Source: Candidatus Pantoea deserta
GTDB lineage: Bacteria > Pseudomonadota > Gammaproteobacteria > Enterobacterales > Enterobacteriaceae
Direction: 5' to 3'
DNA length: 64,000 nucleotides
Assembly: GCF_003813865.1 (NCBI RefSeq)
Contig: NZ_RMVG01000006.1
Location: 159,789 to 223,788, forward strand
Part shown: piece by piece, positions 1 to 9,405 of the stretch
Numbering within the stretch: the first letter of the stretch is position 1
How the letters are laid out: each line of letters starts with the position of its first letter
Program-made: the position numbers and the translations under genes
The notes under the pieces: model-generated
The model's input: only the letters and a program-made list of their open reading frames with translations
The model's database searches: none
What the model was told of the DNA's origin: nothing

Positions 1-1
1 G

Positions 2-775
2 AAAGTGATCTGCAAACATGGCGTCGGCGTCACCAATATCGATGTCGAGGCGGCAACAGGTTTCGGTATCCCGGTGCTCACTACGCCCGGCACCAATGCC
101 CAGGCGGTCGCGGAGCTGACGCTGGGACTGATGTTTAACGCCGCACGCCGCATCAGCTGGTTGCAGCAGGAAATTGCCGACGGCCGCTGGACGCGCAACG
201 GCAGCAGCATTGAGCTGAACGGTAAAACGCTGGGCCTGGTGGGGATGGGAGAGATTGGTCAGCGTGTCGCCCGTGTCGCCCGTGCGCTGGGTATGCGGGT
301 ACGCTTTTACGATCCGGCTGTACGCAACCAGCAGGCAATTTTTCCCGATGAGCAGGTTGCGTCGCTCGACGCGCTGTTAGCGCAAAGCAACGTGCTTAGC
401 CTGCATTGCCCGGTCAATGCCGCAACGCGTCAGATGCTGAACGGCCGCACGCTCGCCCTGCTTCCCGCCGGCGCGCTGGTAATTAACACCTCACGCGGCG
501 AGCTGATCGATGAAGCGGCCCTGGATGCGGCGCTGCGCAGCGGTCAGCTGTTTGCCGCTGGCCTGGACACCGTGGCAACCGAACCGCTTCCTGCCGATCA
601 CCCTTTTCGCACCCTGGATAACCTGCTGATCACGCCGCATATTGGCGGCTCCACACCTGAGGCGCTGGATAACGTTGCCCTCTATGCGGCTCGTCAGTGC
701 CTCAATTACCTCCGGGGAGTCGCCATTGATCCCCTGACCTGCGTTAATCGCGCCGTGCTTAAGGAACCCTCATGA
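2..775 (+). CDS. D-isomer-specific 2-hydroxyacid dehydrogenase, 5' end outside window
   Basis: NAD-dependent oxidoreductase of the D-3-phosphoglycerate dehydrogenase-like family, expected to interconvert a 2-keto acid and a D-2-hydroxy acid in the cytoplasm. The visible 257 residues hold the Rossmann motif (GLVGMGEIGQ) and the usual catalytic set: Arg in NTSRGELID, Glu in the ATEPLP segment, and His in TPHIGGSTPEA. About the first 60-70 residues, part of the substrate lobe, lie before the window. The reading frame is open at base 2, and the GTG at position 5 is an internal valine, not a start. The stop overlaps the next start (ATGA), so it is co-translated with the RraA-like gene. The substrate is not evident from sequence. 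Neighbours suggest a hydroxylated di- or tricarboxylate. Confidence 0.9.
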   Translation, partial: KVICKHGVGVTNIDVEAATGFGIPVLTTPGTNAQAVAELTLGLMFNAARRISWLQQEIADGRWTRNGSSIELNGKTLGLVGMGEIGQRVARVARALGMRVRFYDPAVRNQQAIFPDEQVASLDALLAQSNVLSLHCPVNAATRQMLNGRTLALLPAGALVINTSRGELIDEAALDAALRSGQLFAAGLDTVATEPLPADHPFRTLDNLLITPHIGGSTPEALDNVALYAARQCLNYLRGVAIDPLTCVNRAVLKEPS

Positions 776-1464
776 CAACTTCTGCTGACTGGCCTGCGGG
801 CTACTTTATCGGGCAACGCGACGGCGTGCCAGATGCTGACACCATCGACGCTTTCCGCCGTTTACCGGTCCCGAATATTGGTGACTGTATGGGGCGTTCG
901 TGCGGCGCGCTGGGCCTGACGGCCTGGCATAACGACCCCCACTCGGTCCTGTGTGGCCCGGCGTTGACGGTAAAAGTCCGTCCGGGAGATAACCTGATGA
1001 TCCACAAGGCGATAGAAATGGCTCAGCCTGGCGATGTGCTGGTGATTGACGGCGGGGGCGATTTGACCCAGGCGTTGATCGGCGGGCTGATGCGAACCTC
1101 GGCCATCGCTAAAAAGATTGCTGGTTTTGTCATTGATGGCGCCATTCGTGACGTGAACGAATGGGCCGAAGGCGGAGTGGCGGTCTGGGCGCGCGGCAAT
1201 ACGCTGCGTGGGCCGAGCAAAGAAGGGCCTGGCCAAATCAACGTCACCATTCAGTGTGCCGGTCTGGTGGTCAGCCCCGGCGATCTGATTGTCGCTGATG
1301 CCGACGGCGTGATCGCTATTCCCCTGTCGCAGCTGGCGTCGCTCCTGCCTCGCGTGCGTGAGCATGAGCAGCGCGAAGCGCGTATACGTGAAACCAATCG
1401 TCGTGGAACAGCCGATCCGGAACGCTTCAACGCCGTTTTACGCGCTAAAGGCTGCCCGCTGTAA
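772..1464 (+). CDS. RraA-family metal-dependent lyase (putative 4-hydroxy-4-methyl-2-oxoglutarate aldolase / oxaloacetate decarboxylase)
   Basis: 230-residue RraA-fold protein. The sequence shows G-X20-R-D-X2-E (Gly in IGGLM, then AIRD and VNE). This is the variant known from RraA-like proteins with HMG aldolase and oxaloacetate decarboxylase activity, rather than the D-X20-R-D form of dedicated HMG/CHA aldolases such as the galC product in this same window. It probably cleaves or decarboxylates a 4-hydroxy-2-oxo acid to release pyruvate, using a divalent metal. The ATG overlaps the stop of the upstream dehydrogenase by 4 nt, and the next gene follows after 17 nt. It is unlikely to be the RNase E inhibitor RraA, because the operon is catabolic. 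Confidence 0.85.
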   Translation: MTTSADWPAGYFIGQRDGVPDADTIDAFRRLPVPNIGDCMGRSCGALGLTAWHNDPHSVLCGPALTVKVRPGDNLMIHKAIEMAQPGDVLVIDGGGDLTQALIGGLMRTSAIAKKIAGFVIDGAIRDVNEWAEGGVAVWARGNTLRGPSKEGPGQINVTIQCAGLVVSPGDLIVADADGVIAIPLSQLASLLPRVREHEQREARIRETNRRGTADPERFNAVLRAKGCPL

Positions 1465-1481
1465 TAAAAAAGGAAAGAAAA

Positions 1482-2612
1482 ATGAAAAGCAGAATCAAAC
1501 TGGCGTCGCTGCTGGCGGCGATGGTCACGACCTGCCAGGTTTATGCCCTCGATCGGTTGCCGGTTGAGTTGCCCACGCAGCAGGACAGCCGGTTACAGCA
1601 GGCAGAGACGTCCCCGCGCGTCTGGAATGGCGTCACCGTTAGCCCTGAAGGACGTATTTTCGCTTCGCTGACGCAATCGGAAGGCGAGGGACCGCAGCTG
1701 GTCGAAGTCAAAAACGGTCAAATCGAGTCCTGGCCGGACGAGGCGTGGAACCGGTGGGAGAGCCTGGACCCTGCCCATCACTTTCTCCACGTCAATGCGC
1801 TGCGCTTTGGTCCGGACGGCGACCTGTGGGTGATGGATGCAGGTAATAAAGGCATAGGCACCGGCGATAAGGCGGTAGAAAAGGGCGCTAAACTGGTGCG
1901 TATCAATATTCAGCAGCGCAAAGTGGTGGCGAGCTATCTGTTCAGCGCGCCGACGCTGAAGCCTGAAAGCTATCTTGACGACGTGCGCTTCAACGGAGAT
2001 TTCGCCTATATCACCGATCCGGGCGCGGTGGGACTGGTGGTGCTGAATCTGAAAACCGGCCAGAGCTGGCGGGTGCTGGATAATCATCCCCTCTCCATTG
2101 ACCATCAGCCCATCTATGCCGATGGCAAAAAGCTCTTCCTGCGCGATGGGCGGGAGAAGCGTGTCGGACTGGATCAGCTTGAAGTGTCGCCAGATGGTAA
2201 GTGGCTCTACTATCAGGCGATTCCGGGACCCATGGCGCGAATTGAGACGCGCTATCTTAACGATGCGTCTCTGTCTGAGCAGGAGGTGGCGCGCCATACG
2301 CAGAAATTCGTGGAGACCTGGAGTACGGGCGGCACCGCGATTGATGCAGAGGGCAACATTTATGCCTCCGATATTAATACCCGCTCAGTAAAGCGCATCA
2401 CGCCGCAGGGTGACATCAGTACGGTGGTGCAGGACCCGCGACTGGTCTGGATTGATGCAATGTGGATTTCACAGGGGCAGCTGTGGATGCCTTCCGCGCA
2501 AATTAACCGTACGCCTGCGACGACCGCAGGAAAGCCGTCAACCGTGGCGTACCCGGTGAAACTTTATCGCCTGAATTTACCCATTCAGCCTTCGCCTCGC
2601 GATCATCAGTAA
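1482..2612 (+). CDS. secreted major royal jelly-related (yellow/MRJP) beta-propeller protein
   Basis: 376 residues with an N-terminal signal peptide (MKSRIKLASLLAAMVTTCQV, cleavage probably after YA). The mature part has the repeats of the MRJP/yellow family, a six-bladed propeller related to SMP-30/gluconolactonases (for example FGPDGDLWVMDAG, YLDDVRFNGDFAYITDPG and TDPGAVGLVVLNL). The family is found in bacteria as periplasmic proteins of unknown activity, and lactonase-like hydrolysis is only a guess. The start is supported by AGGAAAG 6 nt upstream. It is the last gene of the left-edge operon, since a strong terminator follows the stop. Its presence suggests that part of the pathway acts in the periplasm. 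Confidence 0.8.
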   Translation: MKSRIKLASLLAAMVTTCQVYALDRLPVELPTQQDSRLQQAETSPRVWNGVTVSPEGRIFASLTQSEGEGPQLVEVKNGQIESWPDEAWNRWESLDPAHHFLHVNALRFGPDGDLWVMDAGNKGIGTGDKAVEKGAKLVRINIQQRKVVASYLFSAPTLKPESYLDDVRFNGDFAYITDPGAVGLVVLNLKTGQSWRVLDNHPLSIDHQPIYADGKKLFLRDGREKRVGLDQLEVSPDGKWLYYQAIPGPMARIETRYLNDASLSEQEVARHTQKFVETWSTGGTAIDAEGNIYASDINTRSVKRITPQGDISTVVQDPRLVWIDAMWISQGQLWMPSAQINRTPATTAGKPSTVAYPVKLYRLNLPIQPSPRDHQ

Positions 2613-2616
2613 TCAT

Positions 2617-2650
2617 CCGGCCCGTTAGCCGGGCCGGTTAATTTTTATTA
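2617..2650 (+). terminator. rho-independent terminator after the MRJP gene
   Basis: An 8-bp GC-only stem (CCGGCCCG, 2617-2624, with CGGGCCGG, 2630-2637) has a 5-nt loop and is followed by a T-rich stretch at 2643-2647. It ends the first operon, so the transporter gene that follows needs its own promoter in the AT-rich 2650-2897 leader. Confidence 0.75.
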
Positions 2651-2897
2651 ACCCGATAATAAAATGCGCCTGATTTTCAAATTTCACGCCTGTTTATTAT
2701 CACCATCCGTAAATTTAATTTTTCTGAAAATATGAATTGGCGCACAGGGATGAATGTTTTAGTCGTTGTTTTACTCATTGTTTTTTAACAGAATAATTCC
2801 CAATAATAACATTAATGCCACTGTTTTAATTAACTATTCCGATATGTTTCCCGTTTGTCTCAGGCAAACGCGACCCTACCTGCAACAGGATAAAACT

Positions 2898-4196
2898 ATG
2901 CTGCTGATTATCAGTTTGCTCATGATAGCCCTTTTTATTGGCTTATTAATGACCAAAAAACTTTCTGCACTGACAGCATTAATTGTGGTGCCGACCTTTT
3001 TTGCGCTTATTGCCGGTTTTGGTGTCGAGACAGGCGATATGGTCATAAAAGGCCTGCGCACGGTGGCGCCAACCGGTGTGATGCTGATCTTCGCCATGCT
3101 CTATTTTATGAGTGTGACCGATGCGGGTATGTTCGATCCCGTTATCAGGCGTATCGTGACCGCCGTGGACAGCGACCCGGTGAAGATCTTTACCGGTACC
3201 GTGCTGCTGGGGTTTATCGTGGCGCTGGATGGCGACGGGGCGACAGTCTATATGATCGTGCTGTCCGCTTTTTTGCCGATTTATAAGCGTGCCGGTCTGT
3301 CAACGCTGAAGGCGGCCTGCTTGCTGCTCCAGTGCACGGGATTAGGCAATATGCTGCCCTGGGGCGGGCCAACGGCCAGGGCGGCAACCGCCGTACACGC
3401 AGAAACCAGCACGCTGTTTGTTCCTCTGCTGCTGCCCTTGCTGGCCTGTGTTGTCTGGACATTTGTCATGGCGTGGATCCTGGGACGGCATGAGCGGTCA
3501 CGCCTCGGATGGCGTCGCGACACGGCGGGCAGCCATGACATCACTCTGGAAGAAAAGCCCTGCGTGGTCTGGCGCTTCTGGACAAACTGGGCTGTCACTG
3601 TTGCCTTAATTGGTCTGCTGGTGCTGGATGTTATGCCAATGGCCTACCTGTTTATGCTGGCGACGGCGATCGTCTTTCTGGTTAATTTTCCCCATCTCAG
3701 TCAGCAGCAGGAGCAGCTGGCGCGTCATGCGCCAGCCATTCTGTCGGTCGCCAGCCTGATTTTCGCTGCGGCAGTCTTTACCGGCATTTTTTCCGAGACC
3801 GGCATGGCCAATGCGCTGGCGCAGGCGATTGTAGATATTATTCCAGAGGCGCTGGGACCTTATCTGGCGGTGATCACCGCGCTAATCAGCGTGCCCGTCA
3901 CCTGGCTGGTGTCGAATGATGTTTTCTATTTTGGCATGTTGCCCGTGCTGGTGCAGGCCGCAGGGCATTATGGGATCGCGCCGGTAGAAATGGCGCGTGC
4001 CGCGCTGGTGGGACAGCCCGTGCATATCCTCAGCCCGCTGGTTGCCTCCACCTATTTACTGGTCGGGATGCTAAAACTGGATTACGCCCAGACACAGCGG
4101 TTTACGTTGCGCTGGTCATTTATTACCAGCATGGTGTTTCTGGGCAGCTGCCTTCTGCTGGGCGCTTTCCCTTTTTATCAGAGCGCGGCGCAGTAA
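2898..4196 (+). CDS. CitMHS-family tricarboxylate (citrate-type) transporter
   Basis: 432-residue inner-membrane protein with about 12 hydrophobic segments. It matches the CitMHS family, which moves citrate-metal complexes with protons. Typical segments are TVAPTGVMLIFAMLYF, LDGDGATVYMIVLSAFLP and GNMLPWGGPTARAA. The start chosen is the ATG at 2898, with AGGA 7 nt upstream. The frame is open further upstream, but that stretch has no ribosome site and is low-complexity AT-rich DNA. A terminator separates it from the upstream operon. The shared theme (hydroxyacid dehydrogenase, RraA lyase, tricarboxylate importer) suggests uptake of citrate or a citrate-like hydroxy-tricarboxylate. The substrate cannot be told from sequence alone. 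Confidence 0.85.
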   Translation: MLLIISLLMIALFIGLLMTKKLSALTALIVVPTFFALIAGFGVETGDMVIKGLRTVAPTGVMLIFAMLYFMSVTDAGMFDPVIRRIVTAVDSDPVKIFTGTVLLGFIVALDGDGATVYMIVLSAFLPIYKRAGLSTLKAACLLLQCTGLGNMLPWGGPTARAATAVHAETSTLFVPLLLPLLACVVWTFVMAWILGRHERSRLGWRRDTAGSHDITLEEKPCVVWRFWTNWAVTVALIGLLVLDVMPMAYLFMLATAIVFLVNFPHLSQQQEQLARHAPAILSVASLIFAAAVFTGIFSETGMANALAQAIVDIIPEALGPYLAVITALISVPVTWLVSNDVFYFGMLPVLVQAAGHYGIAPVEMARAALVGQPVHILSPLVASTYLLVGMLKLDYAQTQRFTLRWSFITSMVFLGSCLLLGAFPFYQSAAQ

Positions 4197-4208
4197 GGAC
4201 GGGTTATC

Positions 4209-4240
4209 AGGAACAGCTGCACACTGCTGTTCCTCTGTTT
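4209..4240 (+). terminator. hairpin between convergent genes, probable terminator
   Basis: AGGAACAGC (4209-4217) pairs with GCTGTTCCT (4226-4234) over an 8-nt loop and is followed by CTGTTTC. It lies between the convergent transporter and reductase genes and could serve either strand, but the T-tract is weak. Confidence 0.5.
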
Positions 4241-4241
4241 C

Positions 4242-5288
4242 TCAGGGGATTAACCTGCTGCTCCGCATCGCCTCCAGATGGTCTATTAGCACCTCATCAG
4301 AGCGCTTAATCATTGCGTCGAAGCCCTGCTGCCGCGCTTTGGTGACATCGAAAATCGCATCTTTCTGCACATGAAAAATAAAATCGCCAAAGCCGCCCAG
4401 CGCCAGCCGGTCAATATCACGCTCTTTCAGCTGCGCCTTATCCGCAATTGACGCCCAGAGCGGTTTAAGCGCGCTGAGCCGTTCGCTGAGCGAAATCGGC
4501 TGCGCTTCGCCGACAGGCACGCCAAACCACTCAGCCAGTTTTGGCCACACATGGCTCCAGCGGAAAACATCGCCATTGGTGATATTAAAGGCGCCATATT
4601 TTTCATTTTCTGCCGCCCAGATGGCGCTCTGGCCAAGGATGCGGCTGTCGGTAATATTCACCAGGGTATGGCGCCAGGCCTCATCCGGGCCGGGAAAGTG
4701 GAGGGCGGTGCCGGTTTCACGACAGATTGTGCCATATACGCCAATCAGATTGCCCAGATTCATTGGCGAACCAAATGAGTGGCCAATAACAATATCCGGA
4801 CGCAGCGCGGTCCAGCCAATGCCTGTCTCATCACCGATTTTTCTGGCGTAGTCTTCATGGCGAAAATAGAGATTAGGTGGAAAATGACGGCTGTCCTCCT
4901 CGCGCGCCGGTGTGCGATACACGCCGAGATGCGCGCCGTAGACCTTGCCGCCCTGAATAAAAATGATGTGTTTCAGCGCCGTCGCGGAAGCGCGAACCGC
5001 CGTCACCAGGTTTTCAAACATCTGCGCGTTAATATCCGCTTCCACGCCGGGATCGGCATCCTGTTTCAAGGCGGCGTAAAAGATATGGCTAACAGACTCA
5101 AAGGCGGCATGGTGCTTACGAAGGTCATCCAGCGAGGTCAGATCGGCGCTGAGATGAGCGGACGCGTGAGGACTCTGTGGCGAACGGCCAAGCGTGGTAA
5201 TTTGCCAGCCCGCCTGCTGGAAAGCATCGTGCGCAGCAAAGCCGACAACGCCGCTGGCACCTGCTAAAAGGACATGCCTGTTATTCAT
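4242..5288 (-). CDS. PRISE-type NAD(P)-dependent SDR (progesterone 5-beta-reductase/iridoid synthase-like)
   Basis: 348-residue extended short-chain dehydrogenase. The N-terminal nucleotide site is AGASGVVGFAA. The central QGGKVYGAHLG and the long atypical region (NLYFRHEDY, TALRPDIVIGHSFGSPMN) are characteristic of the PRISE group, which reduces activated C=C bonds of enones and related carbonyls with NADPH. The ATG at 5288 is chosen because GGAGAGAGAG precedes it. An in-frame ATG 12 nt upstream lies inside that ribosome site. It stands alone and converges on the CitMHS gene. Bacterial members mostly have no known physiological substrate. Reduction of plant enones is a guess. Confidence 0.8.
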   Translation of the reverse strand: MNNRHVLLAGASGVVGFAAHDAFQQAGWQITTLGRSPQSPHASAHLSADLTSLDDLRKHHAAFESVSHIFYAALKQDADPGVEADINAQMFENLVTAVRASATALKHIIFIQGGKVYGAHLGVYRTPAREEDSRHFPPNLYFRHEDYARKIGDETGIGWTALRPDIVIGHSFGSPMNLGNLIGVYGTICRETGTALHFPGPDEAWRHTLVNITDSRILGQSAIWAAENEKYGAFNITNGDVFRWSHVWPKLAEWFGVPVGEAQPISLSERLSALKPLWASIADKAQLKERDIDRLALGGFGDFIFHVQKDAIFDVTKARQQGFDAMIKRSDEVLIDHLEAMRSSRLIP

Positions 5289-5634
5289 CTCTCTCTCCAT
5301 CCGGTGTTAAAAAGAAGTCTGCGTCATTTTTTGACGCATTAATTCTAGAAGCCAGCAGCCAACCTGACGGAAAAACGTCTCTTTCTTTCTGCCTGGCCGC
5401 GGTTTGCGGAGCGCTTACCCAGCGTCTCTTTGCGATAAAAGCGCGCCGCTCAGGGGAAAAGGTAAAGCGCTGCCAAAGGGGATGGATGCACAAAAAAGAG
5501 AGCGATCTTCTCGCTGCGACAGGGCGGGCCGCTATTTGTCAGAAAGGAAGCGCTAATGAAAATGTCGCCGATACGGTGATAAGCGACAGGCGGCATGTCC
5601 TGAATGCAGGCAGGTTAAATTAGAGGTTAACATA

Positions 5635-5661
5635 ACAGCGCCCGCGGTAACCGGGCGCTGT
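5635..5661 (-). terminator. 10-bp hairpin downstream of the DUF1471 gene
   Basis: ACAGCGCCCG (5635-5644) pairs perfectly with CGGGCGCTGT (5652-5661) over a 7-nt loop. It lies about 110 nt past the stop of the minus-strand DUF1471 gene and may end its transcript, though no uninterrupted T-run follows on that strand. I see no gene in the rest of 5289-5773. Confidence 0.4.
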
Positions 5662-5773
5662 GATACAGACATCGACAGCGGTTCAGACAGCGGGCGACAA
5701 GCGGGAAATAGCCTGCAAAAAACAGGGTGCCAGGGGTGCTCGCATGGCGCTGACGCTTTTATGCGTTAATCAC

Positions 5774-6043
5774 TTACTTTTTCTTATAGACGTCAGCCGT
5801 ACCATGGATTTTATTACTGGTATTGCCCGACGAGAGGACATAAATGTCCCCGCCTTTAGCATCAGCCAGCTTTGATAATTCTGACTTCGCATCAGCGGCG
5901 CTGGTTTCACCAGAAGTCGATATATTGCCTACTTTTTCGTACTGATCCTTTACCTTCTCAAAATCATTCTTTGTCATCATTTCTGCGGCAAATGAACTGA
6001 ATGCGAAGGTACAGGCGATAGTGCCGATAATCACCTTTTTCAT
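5774..6043 (-). CDS. DUF1471 (YdgH/BhsA/McbA-like) periplasmic stress protein
   Basis: 89-residue exported protein. It has a cleavable signal peptide ([20 protein letters not shown]) followed by a single DUF1471 domain with the usual ending ([21 protein letters not shown]). Small members of this enterobacterial family (BhsA, McbA, YhcN, YahO types) are periplasmic or outer-membrane associated and are induced by acid, peroxide, copper or biofilm growth. The exact role is mostly unknown. The ATG at 6043 has AAGGAAAC 5-6 nt upstream. The frame stays open for 16 codons further 5', but without a ribosome site. Single-gene transcript. Confidence 0.85.
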   Translation of the reverse strand: MKKVIIGTIACTFAFSSFAAEMMTKNDFEKVKDQYEKVGNISTSGETSAADAKSELSKLADAKGGDIYVLSSGNTSNKIHGTADVYKKK

Positions 6044-6504
6044 TTGTGTTTCCTTTATGAACATGATGTCACGGATGAGTTTTGTTGCCACAATAATATA
6101 TAGACGATAGCGTGTTAACCTTCTATTTGCTTCTGCCTGTTAGTCTGGTTTTTGTGAGAGTGGCCGTATTTTTTATTCTGTTTTGCCGGGGAGGGTTTTC
6201 CCGTTTTTATCTGGACCTGTCAGCCTTCCTGATACGGACGGATTTCTGCATCGATCAGAGAGGCTTAGCTAAACGAAAATGGCGCTGGTTAGCGTGTTTT
6301 ATGTATAAGCGACAGGGGTTGTTATAAGGTTTTTTTATTTGATGTTGACATTTTTAATGCGGCGCTCCTCTTCTTTAATGTGTTTTTGTGATGTTGATGG
6401 ATTTTTTATCCAGGGGAAGAAAGTTGAGCGTGCCAATAAAAATTACTTTATAATCGAGAAGGGTTATATGGCTATGATGTAATTCATTTCATCCTGGAGG
6501 TAAA
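6044..6504. other. intergenic, no gene seen
   Basis: AT-rich DNA between two divergent small envelope-protein genes. Short open frames here lack ribosome sites and resemble no family I know. The promoters of both neighbours should lie here. Confidence 0.5.
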
Positions 6505-7173
6505 ATGATTATCTCAAAGAAAGCGTGTATACAACTTAGCGCAATGATGCTCTGCCTGACGCTTGCAGGCTGTTCGTCTAAGGTGGCTGAGAATAGCGAT
6601 TATTCGGGTTTTTTAGGTGACTATTCGAATCTGAAGCCGGTCAAAACCTCGTCTGGTCAGGAGGTGCTGCGCTGGGTTGCTCCAGATTTCAATATAAATA
6701 AATACAAAGACATTTATTTTGCTCCGGTCGTCTATTATCCGCCCCCCAGACCTGACAGTCGCGTCAGTGCCGCTACCCTTGAGCAAATTCGCCTGTATAC
6801 AGAGCAGCGTCTTAAAAGCGGTGTAAGTTCACACAAACCGTTAAGCAGTCAGCCGCATCAGGGGGGCTTAATGCTTAAGACGGCTATTACCGCGGTCTCA
6901 GCTGAAAATAAAGATATACAGTTTTATGAGTTTCTACCCGTTACGGCTGTCGTCGCGGGGACAATGACGGTGACAGGCAAACGCTCGCAAAATACCTTCC
7001 TGTTTATTGAGGCCGTGTTAACGGATGTCTCTACCAATAAACCCGTGGTGAAAGTGGTAAGGAAAGCCTATGGCAGCAGAGTGTCAAACAGTCAGGCGCC
7101 GATTACTGCGGAAGATATTAAAGGCGCGATTGATGTGATGGTAGCCGATGTTGTGGATTTCCAGGGTCAATAA
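6505..7173 (+). CDS. DUF3313-type lipoprotein
   Basis: 222-residue probable lipoprotein. The signal sequence ends in a clear lipobox (LTLAGC, Cys at about residue 23). The residues after the cysteine are Ser-Ser, which favours outer-membrane sorting. The mature domain (FAPVVYYPPPRP, LEQIRLYTEQRLKSG, EFLPVTAVVAGTMTVTGKR) resembles the DUF3313 lipoproteins common in enterobacteria and pseudomonads, whose function is not known. GGAGG lies 5 nt before the ATG. It is monocistronic and followed by a long hairpin terminator. Confidence 0.8.
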   Translation: MIISKKACIQLSAMMLCLTLAGCSSKVAENSDYSGFLGDYSNLKPVKTSSGQEVLRWVAPDFNINKYKDIYFAPVVYYPPPRPDSRVSAATLEQIRLYTEQRLKSGVSSHKPLSSQPHQGGLMLKTAITAVSAENKDIQFYEFLPVTAVVAGTMTVTGKRSQNTFLFIEAVLTDVSTNKPVVKVVRKAYGSRVSNSQAPITAEDIKGAIDVMVADVVDFQGQ

Positions 7174-7235
7174 GCGCAGAGATTAGTTGTTGCAGGAAGC
7201 GGTGTTAATGGAGCGAGGCAGTACAGCTATACATC

Positions 7236-7300
7236 TCCCTCCTGGTCATGTTGAGAACCCCGATAAGGTTCTGCTATCAACATTATCAGGAGGGATTTTT
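7236..7300 (+). terminator. two-tier hairpin terminator
   Basis: The outer stem TCCCTCCTG (7236-7244) pairs with CAGGAGGGA (7287-7295) and is followed by TTTTT. Inside it a second stem (GTTG, AGAACC / GGTTCT, CAAC, 7250-7281) stacks over a 7-nt loop. It ends the lipoprotein transcript. The nested structure is larger than a usual terminator. Confidence 0.75.
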
Positions 7301-7341
7301 ATTTGCAGTCAGAGCGTCTTACCACCCGCCCGCACAGGGCA

Positions 7342-8478
7342 TCAGTGATCAAGATACAGATAATGCACCCAGCTGGTCATGCGCAGCAGAACTTTGCGCA
7401 TCACAGACACATGCGTGAAGTGATCAGAATAAATAGCGACCTGAGCAAAGATACCGTCCGGTAAGGCATCAACGTCTTTGTTCGGGGCCAGCTCGATCAC
7501 CGCCAGCACCCCATCGGATGGCGAAGCCGTGCTGAGCGACTGAAGCGTGCCCTGTGCCTGGTAGGTTCCCCCCGGCACTACAGGAAGGACGCTGCTCAGT
7601 TTTCCTGAAAATACCTGTCCCGGCAGCGCATTGAAAACCACTTCAGCCTCGTCGCCCTGCTTCAGGCGCAGCAGCGAATTTTGTCTGAACTGCGCCACGA
7701 TCTGCCGTTTTTGTTCAGGGATAAATATCATGACCGGGCGCAGCGGCAGCGCCGCGGCGTAAGTGCCGGGGCGAATTAAGACCTGAGTGACGTAACCGTT
7801 ATCTGGCGCGCGCACCACGGTCTGAGCAAGATTATATTCGGCTTCCGCCAGTTGCGCTCTCAGACTGACAATCTGAGACTGTTCGCCGCCGACCAGGCTA
7901 TTTAACTGGCTTTTAATCTGTTCCTGTTGCGCCAGCGAGCCTTTTACCAGCGCATCCTGCGCCAGAAAATCCTGGCGCGCATTATCAATATCGCGTTCTG
8001 AGAACGGATTTACCTTTGCCTTGCTGCCTTGTAAATAACGCTGATAGTCCTGAAATAACCGGTCCCGCTCCGCTGAAACATGACTTGTGTTAGCAATAGC
8101 CTCGCTCAGCTGTCCTTTCAGAGACTGAATATTATGAACCGCCGTCGTCAGATCAGCCTGTAGCCGATCAACGCGCGCCTGAAAACGCGTCTGGTCTAAG
8201 CGAAATAGCATTTCTCCCTTTTTAATTCGCTGGTTCTGTTTCGCCGTGACTTCCACGACAACGCCGGTTACCTGCGGCGTAATCGGCACAGAGACCACTG
8301 CTTTCTGCGCCAGAGACGTATAGGGATGGTTATAATTCATCAGCAGGATAAGCGCGCTAACTATAAAAACGCCGCCCAGCGCCGCCGTGGGAACGGTCCA
8401 CTTATTGACGGGTATTTTGAAGACTTTAAAAATAGTCCAGGCTATCGCGACGTAGGTCAGAATAATTAATAAATCCAT
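7342..8478 (-). CDS. yiaV: HlyD/EmrA-type inner-membrane adaptor YiaV
   Basis: 378 residues, the exact length of E. coli YiaV, and recognisably the same protein: N-terminal [14 protein letters not shown], the segment [14 protein letters not shown], and the ending [16 protein letters not shown]. It has one or two N-terminal membrane spans, a biotinyl-lipoyl-like half ([10 protein letters not shown]), a long alpha-hairpin coiled coil (about residues 85-215) and a beta-barrel domain, as in membrane fusion proteins. GGAG lies 7 nt upstream of the ATG at 8478. It is the second gene of a two-gene operon with yiaW and starts 4 nt after it. The partner exporter is unknown, and a role in envelope transport is inferred from the family. 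Confidence 0.92.
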   Translation of the reverse strand: MDLLIILTYVAIAWTIFKVFKIPVNKWTVPTAALGGVFIVSALILLMNYNHPYTSLAQKAVVSVPITPQVTGVVVEVTAKQNQRIKKGEMLFRLDQTRFQARVDRLQADLTTAVHNIQSLKGQLSEAIANTSHVSAERDRLFQDYQRYLQGSKAKVNPFSERDIDNARQDFLAQDALVKGSLAQQEQIKSQLNSLVGGEQSQIVSLRAQLAEAEYNLAQTVVRAPDNGYVTQVLIRPGTYAAALPLRPVMIFIPEQKRQIVAQFRQNSLLRLKQGDEAEVVFNALPGQVFSGKLSSVLPVVPGGTYQAQGTLQSLSTASPSDGVLAVIELAPNKDVDALPDGIFAQVAIYSDHFTHVSVMRKVLLRMTSWVHYLYLDH

Positions 8479-8482
8479 GCTA

Positions 8483-8806
8483 TTACTCCGACGAAGGTGT
8501 GTTGAGTCCGGCCTGTTTTCGCTCAAGCTCCGCGACGCGCTGTTGCAGTTGTTCCAGATTATTATTCTGAGTCTGCATTCCCCAGCCCCGTTCAGGTCGA
8601 TAGAGCGTGGCCCATATCCATAAAAACGGCCATATTACGTGGAGCGTAAACAGGCTTACCCAGCCTGCGACATGAATAGCATCTGCATGAGGATGATTGC
8701 GTGATTTCGCAATCAAATAAGGAATGTCATGGAGTATAATGATTCCATAAAAAATAACGATAAAAACGAAGACCAGCACACCCAACGCAAAGTAGTTAAG
8801 AAACAT
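8483..8806 (-). CDS. yiaW: DUF3302 inner-membrane protein YiaW
   Basis: 107 residues, the length of E. coli YiaW. Two hydrophobic segments ([16 protein letters not shown], and [17 protein letters not shown]) are followed by a short C-terminal coiled coil ([18 protein letters not shown]). It always pairs with the HlyD-like YiaV/YibH proteins, as here, where the two genes are 4 nt apart. It probably forms a small membrane complex with YiaV. The molecular function is not known. Confidence 0.9.
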   Translation of the reverse strand: MFLNYFALGVLVFVFIVIFYGIIILHDIPYLIAKSRNHPHADAIHVAGWVSLFTLHVIWPFLWIWATLYRPERGWGMQTQNNNLEQLQQRVAELERKQAGLNTPSSE

Positions 8807-9405
8807 ACTCGCCTCTTATAAACTGGAATGTACGATGTTAATATAGCACCCGTAGCCGAGGGGATACGAGGACTTAATCATTCGTGGGGGACTTTCTCCC
8901 GCTTAATGGGAACAATCTTAAAGGCGTATCAGCTTTCTTTTTGTGATAGTGGCTACAGTTTTACCTGGCCCCGGTTTATTTGGTCAGACGTCTTTATTAG
9001 GCTCATTTTATAGTAGGGTACGATAAATTAAGCGAGGCGTTAATTAGTGAGGGTGATTATAATTACTCTGATAATTAACGCGATATTTTTTGTCGCATGG
9101 CTTTGTTTTACTTTTACGGTTCGTTTTGTCAGGTCCTGTCTGCATGGCAGGGGTTTTTCCGGCTCGCTGGAAAGGTAGCTGAATTTTATTTGGTTTTATA
9201 ACGGGCCGTTTCGTTGTCAGGGGATCACTTATTTTATCGTGGTCCTGTTAGTGTTTTAACATGACTAATCAGGCAGGTCGGCATCATGGCGATTTCTCTC
9301 TTTCAGTTATAATACGACGATGACAATGAATATCGCGGCGCAACGAGCAGCTTTTTTCAATTATGTAGTGGCGTCAATTAATCTGCTGATATAAGGGGTC
9401 AGGCA
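8807..9405. other. intergenic, no gene seen
   Basis: A 600-nt gap between divergent yiaWV and the pqiB homologue. It holds short low-quality open frames and weak hairpins (for example CCTG/CAGG at about 9135-9151 before GGTTTTT). No remnant of pqiA, the usual gene upstream of pqiB, can be seen. Confidence 0.6.

Noticed and set aside
5281..5493. Minus-strand 70-residue open frame upstream of the PRISE reductase
   Set aside because: It overlaps the reductase start region and lacks a ribosome site or known domain.
8828..9013. Plus-strand 61-residue open frame in the yiaW-pqiB gap
   Set aside because: Low-complexity sequence without supporting signals. Not evidence for a pqiA remnant.
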